Positions 43,806 through 52,117 of a stretch of DNA of 64,000 bases are shown here, in pieces (the first letter of the stretch is position 1; the number at the start of each line of letters is the position of its first letter). The notes beneath the pieces were generated by a model. It worked only from the letters and a program-made list of their open reading frames with translations. It was not told the DNA's origin and did not search any database. The position numbers and the translations under genes are program-made. Origin of the DNA: Christiangramia oceanisediminis (GTDB lineage Bacteria; Bacteroidota; Bacteroidia; Flavobacteriales; Flavobacteriaceae); the NCBI RefSeq assembly GCF_022570735.2, contig NZ_JANCNS010000002.1, forward strand, positions 806,001 to 870,000, read 5' to 3'.

Positions 43806-43938
43806 ATTTAAATTTTTTTTTTAGTTCTTTTAAAAATGGATCCTGAGAATTTTATTTAGCGTTATACCATATCGGTGAACTATACACTCGTTCCTGAATG
43901 GTTGCCGGGTGATTGGTTTCCTTTGGGTCAATACCCAA

Positions 43939-45753
43939 CTAGATGGCATCCAGTAAGGAATACCTGGGTGTTGGGATCTCCAGTACACGAACGTAATAAA
44001 AGGCCCTCTGCGAAGCATCAAAATCGGGATCGGTCCAAAGAGTTTTTAATTCGGATGCACCTATACTGTTGGTATATTTTCCTGTTTCCAGGTCTACCGT
44101 ATTCCCCACTTTTTCGCTTCCGTCCTTACGGTCACCGGATAGGGCGACATCATAAACTTTTTCCTTTGATTTACCATCGGCTCCCAACCAGCCTTTAATG
44201 ACCTGAACCCTGTCCAGGTTCGCGCCGTCTGGATCTTTCATGGCGGCGATCATGAATGTTGGCGCCTTACCATCGGTATTTTTAAGGTCTCCTCCCATAG
44301 GTACACCTTTATCATAACCGGTTTGAACCATATTATTTCCATTGGCATCTGCTTCGGAATAATCGAATCCGCCAAAGAACCTTAAAGTGATCCTGGGGCC
44401 TGTAGTTGCGTAGACTTCTCTCCTTTGAAATGCATCCACAATGTCCTGGCGTGTATTCGATTTGGCCCAAACACCTACCCAGCCGGCAGCACCCATATCC
44501 CAACCTTTGGATGAGCCGAGACCTGTTGGATGAGGTCGTTGCTCTGGTGTGGCATCATGCTGTCCTTTGCCCGCAAAATTGGTTTCTTCAACAGCCGATA
44601 TTCCGGTATGCGAATCTGAACTTCCTATAAGCCCTAATTTGTAAGGGTTAGTGCCTAACTTTTTCTCAAGCTCAAGACCTCTCATCAAACCGGTACGAAC
44701 ATAATCTGCCATGGTAGGATCTGGCCTGGTGCCATCGGGAGTTAAGGCGAAATCATAGGTTTCAAAATCTGCGAATTCATCATTGGGTGAAAGTGCAGGA
44801 TGGGTTTCAGAATCCCCTTTTATCTGAGTGATCTCTACGTTCTTTTCCCATTTCATTCGTTGTTTGGCGTAGGCTTCATCAATAGGTTGCCCGTTAAGGC
44901 GAACTTCAGGAAACATGAGCCCGATACTGATATTCGGGTTGTGCGGGATGGCTACGAAATCTGCACCGGTACGGGCACTGGTTTCATCAAGCCAATCCCA
45001 AAGACTCTCGGGATCATCACTTTCCAGAGCAGTATAAGGAATAAACTGCTTAGCCACATCACCATCCTGTGGCATGAAAACTACCCGGTGTAAGTTGGCA
45101 CCGCCATTATTGGAGGTCCATTCCCATCCTATGATTGCTGAAAATTTTCCAGGTTCGTTATGAGCCTCTGCCGTTTCAATATTAGCCTCCCAGGCCATTC
45201 TTACCTTATCGCCTCCAAAATCCCCGATAAGATCTTTCGAAGTTAAATTAGCATCATTGGGTTGATCAAATGCCGCGTAGTTTATGATGTCATATATTTT
45301 TTGCATTCCTTCTTCCTCTGGTTCAGGGGATATTTCCAGAAAGGTCTTTCCTGTTTTTGTATCTGCAATTCCAGGGGTATCCTTATACATCAACGCGATG
45401 GAACCCAACAATTCGGCATGATCTGCAATAACAAGAAAATCAAGTGGTTTGCTTAGTTGCCATTTTTCTCCGGTAGTTGGGCTGACCACTTCTTCTCCCT
45501 TGGCAAAACGATAGGCAGTCTCTGGTGTGGAATTTGGCGTTCCAAATAGATATACATCAAAAGAATTACCCGTATGCTGGTGAGTATCTCCCCAGTAAAC
45601 CTCTTTTAGCGGGTTGGTTTTTATTTCTGCTGTTTCGGCTTCATTTTCAGCCAATGATTCTTCTGAATCATTTTTCTTTTCATCGCCGCAACTTATTACA
45701 AGACTGCCAAGAAGGATCAGGCCTAATACATTCAAATAATTTTTCATAAACAA
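43939..45753 (-). CDS. DUF3604 lipoprotein (copy 2), PHP-like metalloenzyme
   Basis: 604 aa, paralog of the gene at 40020-41864. Lipobox Cys22 (GSLVISCG). The metal motifs are kept: H58-x-H60 in YWGDTHQHTGNSFD, FLVIADHAELLG, and IGSSDSHTGISAVE. PDGANLDRVQVIKGWLGADG parallels IGPNLDRIQIIKGWVENGEL in copy 1. The stop at 43939 lies convergent to the sulfatase. An alternative ATG is two codons downstream (45747). Confidence 0.88.
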   Translation of the reverse strand: MFMKNYLNVLGLILLGSLVISCGDEKKNDSEESLAENEAETAEIKTNPLKEVYWGDTHQHTGNSFDVYLFGTPNSTPETAYRFAKGEEVVSPTTGEKWQLSKPLDFLVIADHAELLGSIALMYKDTPGIADTKTGKTFLEISPEPEEEGMQKIYDIINYAAFDQPNDANLTSKDLIGDFGGDKVRMAWEANIETAEAHNEPGKFSAIIGWEWTSNNGGANLHRVVFMPQDGDVAKQFIPYTALESDDPESLWDWLDETSARTGADFVAIPHNPNISIGLMFPEVRLNGQPIDEAYAKQRMKWEKNVEITQIKGDSETHPALSPNDEFADFETYDFALTPDGTRPDPTMADYVRTGLMRGLELEKKLGTNPYKLGLIGSSDSHTGISAVEETNFAGKGQHDATPEQRPHPTGLGSSKGWDMGAAGWVGVWAKSNTRQDIVDAFQRREVYATTGPRITLRFFGGFDYSEADANGNNMVQTGYDKGVPMGGDLKNTDGKAPTFMIAAMKDPDGANLDRVQVIKGWLGADGKSKEKVYDVALSGDRKDGSEKVGNTVDLETGKYTNSIGASELKTLWTDPDFDASQRAFYYVRVLEIPTPRYSLLDAI

Positions 45754-45885
45754 TTGTTTTTTAAAATCTCAGGTTCGAATAAAAAATGTGGGGCAAGATC
45801 CTCTCCTTTTTAAGAAAGGAATATTGAAGATACAACAAGAAAATTAAAATTTAAAATAAATATCTGACAGTCAGAAGGTTAAACA

Positions 45886-45922
45886 AAAAAACCTGTGACC
45901 AAAATCTGACCACAGGTTTTTA
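45886..45922 (-). terminator. Terminator after the ZnuA-like gene
   Basis: AAAAACCTGTG pairs with CACAGGTTTTT around a 13-base loop; a T-run follows on the minus strand. Confidence 0.82.
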
Positions 45923-45939
45923 AATAATTTCATAAAAGT

Positions 45940-46866
45940 CTATTCTTTGATCTTCTGAAGGTTTTGCAGGTTCTTAAAGATCACCTCCTGGAAATCCAGG
46001 TTTTCTGGCTGTCCGAAAACAGGGTTTACCACGATAGAATGAACCCCCATTTCTTCCAGGCCTTCTTTTGTCTCTTTAGCTGGTTCATCTTCCCAGATTA
46101 GGTAGGTCTTTTTGCCTTTTTTCGCCAGGTGCTCTATTTCATGCTTCTTATCCTTGTTCCAGGCATCACCGGGTTCCCAGTGCAGGCTTTCACCCTTAAG
46201 TGAATAGGCATTTTGCAAATACTGGTAAACCGGGTGCGAATAGATAAGCTGGAATTTTTCAGGATCTACCTCCAGCTTGTCATAATTGCTGTCAAGGTCG
46301 GTAAGACTTTGCTTTAAATCCTGAAAATTTTGCTGGAATTCCTCTCTTTTTCCAGGCAGCAGTTCCTGAAAGGCATTTTTCACCTTTTCAGCCTGGGCAA
46401 TGGCCAGTTCAAGGTCCAGCCAGGTAATGCTTGCCGTCCCCTCATGGGTATGTTCACCGCCTTCGCCATGACTATGGGTGAATTTTTCTCCTAGCGGAAG
46501 CAGCCTATCGTCCAGTCCCTGGGTAGTATTTAGGATATTCGCTTCCTCCAGGGTCACATTATTCCGCCATTTTTCGAAGGTAGCGCCATTGATGATGACA
46601 AGATCTGCTTGCTGCATATTCAGGATGGTTTCAGCTCCAGCAACCCAACCGGAAGGATCGGTTTCCCCGGAAGCCGGGAATCTCAGGTCTATTGCCTCCC
46701 CGCCAATTTCTTCAGCAAAATAATAAAGCGGATAATTGCTTACATAGACTACCGGGCTTTCCTGTGTTTCTTCGGAAACGGGTTCGGTAGTGTTATTCTC
46801 TTTTTCCTTGTCTTTGCAGGCCACAAGGCAGATCAAAAATGCTAGAATTAGGCTGGTCTTTTTCAT
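45940..46866 (-). CDS. ZnuA-like metal ABC transporter substrate-binding lipoprotein
   Basis: 308 aa cluster A-I (metal) binding protein. Lipobox C16 (FLICLVAC). Metal-site regions: YVSNYPLYYFAEEIGGEAID, a His-rich loop (FTHSHGEGGEHTHEG) as in zinc-type ZnuA, IYSHPVYQYLQ and LIWEDEPAKET. It is the last gene of a coupled operon with an ATPase and a permease of the MacB/FtsX type, not with the usual ZnuB/ZnuC pair. It overlaps the permease stop by 4 bases. Confidence 0.87.
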   Translation of the reverse strand: MKKTSLILAFLICLVACKDKEKENNTTEPVSEETQESPVVYVSNYPLYYFAEEIGGEAIDLRFPASGETDPSGWVAGAETILNMQQADLVIINGATFEKWRNNVTLEEANILNTTQGLDDRLLPLGEKFTHSHGEGGEHTHEGTASITWLDLELAIAQAEKVKNAFQELLPGKREEFQQNFQDLKQSLTDLDSNYDKLEVDPEKFQLIYSHPVYQYLQNAYSLKGESLHWEPGDAWNKDKKHEIEHLAKKGKKTYLIWEDEPAKETKEGLEEMGVHSIVVNPVFGQPENLDFQEVIFKNLQNLQKIKE

Positions 46867-48041
46867 GAGATTAGTTTTTCAATAAGGGGAATCCCGAAGT
46901 TCCCCATGATCAAAGTTAATATTCCTGATACTATAATGGCCGAAAGCAGGACGAGTCCTATTTCCAGGCCCAGAACGCTGCCGATGAAATTTCGGGAGGC
47001 GCCAATATGCTTCATGGTTTGTAATTCGGCTTTCCTGAGTTTAATAGACAAAGCAAAAACGAATGCAAGAATGGCCAAACAGGCGATACCAATGATCACC
47101 CCGGCCAGGATAAGCAGGTCTCTAACCGAGATCATGGTGCCCACCAGTTCTGAAATCACTTTTTCCGGCACCAGCATTTGCACAGAACTTTGTTCATTTT
47201 CGTACCGACCTCTCAGCATCAAAGCCGACTTCCGGTCCTTAGGTTCCACGATGATCGCGTTGACAGGATAATCTCCCGGGTCCCCATGGAAGTGAAAGGA
47301 ATTGATATTTTCAGGTGTGATCTCGGTATAAGAAAGTACGGCAGGGCTGGCCACCGCCTGAGTTTCATCTTTAGCCAGTAACAAGCTGTCGTTTTCCACC
47401 TGCTGCAGGTCCTGGTGCCCATGGGCCTTTCCTGAAATGACCCAGCTGGTCTTGATGTCAGTAAAAACAGCTTCATCATCAGAAGTACCGGTCTCTTCTA
47501 AAATACCAACGATGTTCATTTTTAGGGGAAAACTTCCGGCAACATCAAAAGCTCCTGAAGGAGATGAGATGATCGAAGATCCCACTTGCGCATTCAGTTT
47601 CCTGGCCGCTTCAGCACCCAACACACACTCCCCCAAAATGGCCATTTTCCGGCCTTCAGCCAGGCTCAAATCCCTGAATTCAAAATAATCTGGCGTCGTG
47701 CCCACAATGGGTTGCTCCTTCACCTGGTATTCGATATTAAGCGGAATTGGTTTTCCCAGTTGCTGCTCCTTTATCTTTTCCACTTCACGAAACATCACCG
47801 GTTGATTTTTCGGTTTATTGAAATACAGGGAACTAAGGCTTAATTCGGTTTCACTTCCAGGTGCGCCCACCAGGAGCGGAGTCTTTTCAGCCCTGGCCAT
47901 AAGGTCTTCAGAACCTTTGTTCACCAGATGATTCAGGCCTAAAGGAATAAATATGACTAGCGAAATGGAAAGGATAAGCAGCAGGGTCTTGCCCCAGTGA
48001 AACTGCAGGTAACGCCAGGCTATGTAAAAACTGTTATTCAT
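46863..48041 (-). CDS. FtsX/MacB-type ABC transporter permease
   Basis: 392 aa from the ATG at 48041 (MNNSFYIAWRYLQFHWGKTL; an ATG two codons earlier is possible). One N-terminal membrane helix (LLLILSISLVIFIPLGL), a large extracytoplasmic domain, then three C-terminal helices with LRKAELQTMKHIGASRNFIG between them, the FtsX-domain arrangement. Such permeases (LolC/MacB type) work by mechanotransmission rather than as channels, so a role in moving a metal through the membrane is doubtful. Confidence 0.87.
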   Translation of the reverse strand: MNNSFYIAWRYLQFHWGKTLLLILSISLVIFIPLGLNHLVNKGSEDLMARAEKTPLLVGAPGSETELSLSSLYFNKPKNQPVMFREVEKIKEQQLGKPIPLNIEYQVKEQPIVGTTPDYFEFRDLSLAEGRKMAILGECVLGAEAARKLNAQVGSSIISSPSGAFDVAGSFPLKMNIVGILEETGTSDDEAVFTDIKTSWVISGKAHGHQDLQQVENDSLLLAKDETQAVASPAVLSYTEITPENINSFHFHGDPGDYPVNAIIVEPKDRKSALMLRGRYENEQSSVQMLVPEKVISELVGTMISVRDLLILAGVIIGIACLAILAFVFALSIKLRKAELQTMKHIGASRNFIGSVLGLEIGLVLLSAIIVSGILTLIMGNFGIPLIEKLIS

Positions 48042-48714
48042 GGCCACGGTTATCTTTAAAATTCGAAAATTCCAGGATATCCAGCACCCGGTCGAATCGG
48101 CCCAGGATCTCCCGGTCGTGGGTCACCATGACTAAGGCCGTATTGGTCTTATCACAGTAAGAATCTATAATATCCAGGATGCGGTCACGATTTACAGGGT
48201 CCAGGTTGGCCGTGGGTTCATCACAGATTAGCAGTTCCGGTTTGGTGATCAGGGCCCGTGCTACCGATACCCGTTGACGTTCTCCCTGCGAGAGATTAGC
48301 AGGATAGCGTTTCAGTTTATCTCCAAGCCCCATCGAAATTGCCAGGGAACTCGCTCTTTCTTTAGTTTCGGACTGTAGCTCCAGAATTGGATTGATCCTG
48401 AAGGGCAAAAGGATATTATCCAGAACGCTGAGGTATTCCAGTAATTCAAATTGCTGGAAGATAAGCCCCATTTTTACCAGCCTGAGGTCTTTGATATCCT
48501 GGTTTCCAAGGCTGGTTAGTTCGATATCTCCCGTAAAGATCTTCCCGGAATTGGGTTTTATAATTCCCGAAATAAGGTTCAGTAAAGTGGTTTTTCCGCA
48601 GCCACTGGGACCTGTTATGCCCAGTTTTTCAGATCTGCCAATAAGAAGCTCTGGAATCTTTAAATAAAAAGAATCCCTGGTGTAGGAGAAGCTGAGGTCT
48701 TCCAGTTTTATCAA
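48034..48714 (-). CDS. ABC transporter ATP-binding protein (LolD/MacB type)
   Basis: 226 aa from a TTG at 48714, which overlaps the upstream stop by 4 bases (TTGA) and gives the usual N-terminus (MIKLEDLSFSYTRDSFYLK); an ATG at 48777 would overlap by 67 bases. Walker A GPSGCGKTT, Q-loop IFQQFELL, signature LSQGERQRVSVARAL, Walker B LLICDEPTANLDP and the H-loop VMVTHDR are all present. Partner of the permease at 46863. Confidence 0.92.
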   Translation of the reverse strand: MIKLEDLSFSYTRDSFYLKIPELLIGRSEKLGITGPSGCGKTTLLNLISGIIKPNSGKIFTGDIELTSLGNQDIKDLRLVKMGLIFQQFELLEYLSVLDNILLPFRINPILELQSETKERASSLAISMGLGDKLKRYPANLSQGERQRVSVARALITKPELLICDEPTANLDPVNRDRILDIIDSYCDKTNTALVMVTHDREILGRFDRVLDILEFSNFKDNRGHE

Positions 48715-50834
48715 AGGCTGGAAGCCGCGATCACTTTCCGCTCTTCTGAGGTGAGACTTATTTTTGAGATCTTCCATTTATTATCTATCGCTTTTAGGGC
48801 TACGGTGCCGGTATACTGGTTTTTACGGTAATGTATGTGTTTTAAATGTCGTACTCTCGCCGTTACGGTCCATTGGGCAGGATATTCGATGCTTTCAGGG
48901 TCTTGCAATACCTGAGGTTTCCCCATACTGTTGAGTTCTACCTCCTGCACGCTCACTTCGGCTCCTTCCCGAAGGCCCATATTCAGCCTTCTCCGGCTGT
49001 CCAGGTAAACATTATCCAGCAATTCTGAATCTACGTTGTTTGAGAGTTCTTCAAACAATTTTTCTTCATCTTCCACATTAAAGGCCGAATAGGTATTGGA
49101 AAGTACATTTTGCATGATACGTTCCATCCCCGCCTGGTCCAGGTCTTCTGCTTCAAACCAGGGATTATTTATATTCAGATGAAAAGGAAGCAGGATAACC
49201 GCCAGGATCACCATACTTAAACTAACAAGAGGTTTTCGGCTTTTAAGGGCCATTTGCCGGTGGACTTTTCTGTTTCTCGGCCAGAAAATGATGGCGAGGA
49301 TGAGCAGTAAAATACTTATCACAGGGATCGGCAGATTTCCGCTCAGGAATGCGGTTACGATGCCTTCAAAATAATCATTGGAAAACAGGTTAAAAAGGAT
49401 CAGCACAGCCAATCCAGTAATTATGACCGAAACAGCTTTTAAGAAATTGGAGGATTCAGCTGTTTTAACTGAACTACCCAGGATACCGATCAGGAATAAT
49501 CCGAAAGCCAGGTAACCTACCGACCTTGCCAGCGGATAGGAAATATTATTATTCGCATATTCTCCCATGATATTCCCGGCGGCAAATGAACCCATGATAA
49601 GCAGGATCAAAAACATGAAATTCGGGACCATGCCCTTACCAAGCATGAATACGCCCGAGATCAGGATCAATGCCAGCAGGAACAGTTCAGAATAAGGAAG
49701 GCTTATTTCGTTCATGGCCAGCGTTAGACCAAGGGCCGAAAACAGGATAAACAACAGGCCAGAGATCATCAGACTCATTGAGCCTCTTAAAAGTGGCAGC
49801 AGCAGGAAGAAAAGGATCAGCATAGCCGGGATCTGTGGCAACATGGATGTAGTTTTCCAGAACAGGCTGCTTTCAAAGATCAGTAAACCGAGACCTATAG
49901 AGCCAATTAGGATGGAAAATACTTTAAGCGAGCTTTCGTAGACCGAATAGGACTTCAGAATATTTTTGAGCTGGGTGAAAAGGATCAAACTCAGTAGAAT
50001 TCCTATAGCGATCCCCAGACTAAAAAATACAGAAAAAGCTACCTGTTCTTCCGGCGTGAGGATAAGTCCGAATTCCTGAAGACTTAAACTATTCCCCAGG
50101 AATAAACCTGGCGGGATCAAAAGCAATTTGGAAAAAGCTTCTGTAAGGTCCTTCCTGGATTTTAAAGCAACCAGAAGAGTGAAACCAGCAGCGGTTAGAT
50201 TGAACATCCATTGGGGAGTCATCATCATTTCAAAGGCTCCCAGCCAGTATCCAATAAGTATGGAAATAAAGAAACCAGGATAGAAACCTGATCTACTTCC
50301 AAAACCTGTAAAGATCACCAGGCAGAAAAGGATTAGATAAAGATAAGGCTGTGAAAGCAGAGATCTTGTTCCATTGATCATTCCATTCTTCAGTAGTTCC
50401 AGGGTCGTGGGTGGCTCTGGTACCTCGAAATAGGCCATCGCCGGACTTAATTTCTTGTTATAACTGCGCCCATCCAGCAAATTGATGATCAGCATGATCT
50501 CTACCTGGCTGCCCTGAAGGCCTTCAATTCCTATCTGTTTCCCGTAAATATATTCACCCTGGCAATCTATGCTCCAGGTAATTTGCTTGGTATTTGGTGT
50601 TCCGGTTATTTCAGGTTCCGTTTGATAAGTGCAGGCTTCGGGTAAAACAGGGCTGGCTTTTAATACTTTTCCGTTAACCACAGGTAGAATAAAGAACACA
50701 TCAAAGACGCCCGGCTGGGTTTCGGTAAGTTCCAGCCTTGCGGGGAAAACAATATCTGCCCTGAAATCTGCCGGTTTTAAAAAGCAAAATCCAAAGAGTG
50801 CGATATATAACAGCCTTTTTAAGCTCTTAATCAT
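48711..50834 (-). CDS. HupE/UreJ-like polytopic membrane protein with C-terminal NTF2-like domain
   Basis: 707 aa. A signal sequence (LLYIALFGFCFLKPADFRAD) and a ~130-residue exported beta-domain (IVFPARLELTETQPGVFDVF) are followed by a HupE/UreJ_2-like membrane region and further helices, about twelve in all to residue ~540. The C-terminal ~150 residues form a soluble domain (NVLSNTYSAFNVEDEEKLFE, AQWTVTARVRHLKHIHYRKN) of NTF2 type. HupE/UreJ proteins are thought to be nickel or cobalt permeases. It is coupled on both sides (8- and 4-base overlaps). Confidence 0.72.
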   Translation of the reverse strand: MIKSLKRLLYIALFGFCFLKPADFRADIVFPARLELTETQPGVFDVFFILPVVNGKVLKASPVLPEACTYQTEPEITGTPNTKQITWSIDCQGEYIYGKQIGIEGLQGSQVEIMLIINLLDGRSYNKKLSPAMAYFEVPEPPTTLELLKNGMINGTRSLLSQPYLYLILFCLVIFTGFGSRSGFYPGFFISILIGYWLGAFEMMMTPQWMFNLTAAGFTLLVALKSRKDLTEAFSKLLLIPPGLFLGNSLSLQEFGLILTPEEQVAFSVFFSLGIAIGILLSLILFTQLKNILKSYSVYESSLKVFSILIGSIGLGLLIFESSLFWKTTSMLPQIPAMLILFFLLLPLLRGSMSLMISGLLFILFSALGLTLAMNEISLPYSELFLLALILISGVFMLGKGMVPNFMFLILLIMGSFAAGNIMGEYANNNISYPLARSVGYLAFGLFLIGILGSSVKTAESSNFLKAVSVIITGLAVLILFNLFSNDYFEGIVTAFLSGNLPIPVISILLLILAIIFWPRNRKVHRQMALKSRKPLVSLSMVILAVILLPFHLNINNPWFEAEDLDQAGMERIMQNVLSNTYSAFNVEDEEKLFEELSNNVDSELLDNVYLDSRRRLNMGLREGAEVSVQEVELNSMGKPQVLQDPESIEYPAQWTVTARVRHLKHIHYRKNQYTGTVALKAIDNKWKISKISLTSEERKVIAASSL

Positions 50835-51690
50835 TTACCAAGTCTTTTGCGATTCCTTCATAAACAACATCGTATTCCTGCCTGAGTTCGGTATAGAATT
50901 GTTCTCTGGCCGCTTCAGCCTCTTCGTATTGAAGTTCGGTGATGATCGCATCTCTTACTTCAGTCAAAGGAAGTGGCTCAGATGCTTTGATATTTTCGAT
51001 ATAAACCAGGTGCCAGCCATATCCCGATTTTACCGGGCCGGCCCAGGTGTTTTGCGGAAGTTCGTCCAGCTGCTCAGCAAAGCCTTCCCCGAAGGTCCTG
51101 CCAAGATCGTAGAGCCTGGCTCCGTCAAAATCTCGTTGCAACATTCCCTGTTTTCCTGGCAGGTCATCGGAGTCGGGTTGTTTACCGTCTTCAATCAATT
51201 GCTGCTTGATTTTTTCTATCTCTTCTTCAGTACTAGTCTGGTCAAAAGAAAGCTGGGTAAAGGTGTATTCCGGTGAGCTCATAAACTGGTCCTTCCTAAG
51301 GTCATAATAGGCCTGGATGGCTTCCTCAGAAACCTTTTTATCCTGGGCCTGGGATTCGGCCAACATATTCATTTGCACGATTAGGCCTCTTCTTATCATG
51401 GCATTATTCTCGTCCATATCCTGGTTCAGCGCTTCACGGTAAAGGATCTCTTCCCTAACGTGGTTCTGCAATAAACCGTCGAGCTCCTCTTTCGTGGGCA
51501 GGCGCTTCCAGGTACGTTCCCAACTGGCGATCAACTGCGCGACATCTGCATTGCCAATGAGTACTTTTTTATCTTCCAGTCCGGGATTTTTCGCACCGAA
51601 AACGATTAGAAGTATCGCTGCAAGGCAACAGCCAAAAATGAGGATCTGCGCAATAGGTTTTTTAAGTAGCTGCATAAGTAGTTTTAACAA
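50827..51690 (-). CDS. Parvulin-type peptidyl-prolyl cis-trans isomerase, membrane anchored
   Basis: 287 aa. An N-terminal anchor (IAQILIFGCCLAAILLIVFG) precedes a SurA/PpiD-like chaperone helix region (VREEILYREALNQDMDENNA) and a rotamase-type domain ending in VKSGYGWHLVYIENI. The catalytic core is shortened compared with PpiC. It is the first gene of the five-gene cassette and overlaps the HupE-like gene by 8 bases; it may help fold the exported parts of the neighbours. An ATG five codons later is possible. Confidence 0.85.
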   Translation of the reverse strand: MLKLLMQLLKKPIAQILIFGCCLAAILLIVFGAKNPGLEDKKVLIGNADVAQLIASWERTWKRLPTKEELDGLLQNHVREEILYREALNQDMDENNAMIRRGLIVQMNMLAESQAQDKKVSEEAIQAYYDLRKDQFMSSPEYTFTQLSFDQTSTEEEIEKIKQQLIEDGKQPDSDDLPGKQGMLQRDFDGARLYDLGRTFGEGFAEQLDELPQNTWAGPVKSGYGWHLVYIENIKASEPLPLTEVRDAIITELQYEEAEAAREQFYTELRQEYDVVYEGIAKDLVND

Positions 51691-51744
51691 GCATTAAATT
51701 AAGAAAAAATCTCCTCAAGTTACTTATTGCTAGTTTATTAAATA

Positions 51745-51778
51745 AAAATACCAGCGAAAGCCGGTATTTTTATTTTTT
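51745..51778. terminator. Bidirectional terminator-like hairpin
   Basis: AAAATACC pairs with GGTATTTT, with a GC-GAAA-GC tip and one mismatch, and T-rich sequence on both strands. On the minus strand it would end a transcript that comes from the small gene at 51842-51997, before the PPIase operon begins. Confidence 0.65.
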
Positions 51779-51841
51779 CAATTGTGTTTATTAATCGAAT
51801 TTAATTCGGAAAGATCTGTTTAAAATCTTCTTTCATATCGA

Positions 51842-51997
51842 TCACCAGCCAATCCTTTCTTTTGCCATTTCAAGGGCGGTTTCCAGATGACCACTGATGG
51901 TCTTGAGCATCTTAATTCTATCAATCTTTAGCCAACTCAGATATACGGGATTCAATAAAACACGATTTTTATTCACTTTATTTTGAAATGTTTTCAA
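51842..51997 (-). CDS. Possible small gene, ~51 aa, unknown
   Basis: An open frame with a TTG start at 51997 encodes a basic, helical peptide that ends MLKTISGHLETALEMAKERI-GW. A terminator lies 64 bases after the stop on the same strand, which supports a separate transcription unit. No exact -7 element was found. The ISGHLE...M segment is faintly like the first helix of CsoR-type metal regulators, but it is far too short for one and lacks the Cys. It could equally be chance. Confidence 0.3.
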   Translation of the reverse strand: MKTFQNKVNKNRVLLNPVYLSWLKIDRIKMLKTISGHLETALEMAKERIGW

Positions 51998-52117
51998 AAA
52001 GATGGCGAGTTTAAACTTCGCATTTTAAGAAAATCCCGGAATTGTTTAACAGGAAATTATTCCTATGCATGGCCTGTTCGTTTTACTTTTAAGTAAACCA
52101 CACTAATAAATCATATT

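Larger units (their letters stand above)
51691..52117. other. Intergenic region, 427 bases
   Basis: It holds the upstream regions of the PPIase operon and of the catalase gene, a terminator at 51745-51778 and a possible small minus-strand gene at 51842-51997. TACTTTTA near 52084 is a one-mismatch -7 element for the catalase gene. Confidence 0.5.

Noticed and set aside
43875-44198. Plus-strand frame at the 3' end of the second DUF3604 gene
   Set aside because: Antisense to a conserved gene; its translation is unlike any protein.
48715-48777. Longer N-terminus for the ABC ATPase
   Set aside because: It would overlap the upstream gene by 67 bases; the TTG at 48714 gives a 4-base overlap and the normal family start.
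51842-51910. CsoR-type metal repressor remnant
   Set aside because: Only a weak resemblance over about 20 residues and no Cys/His ligands; not enough for a family call.
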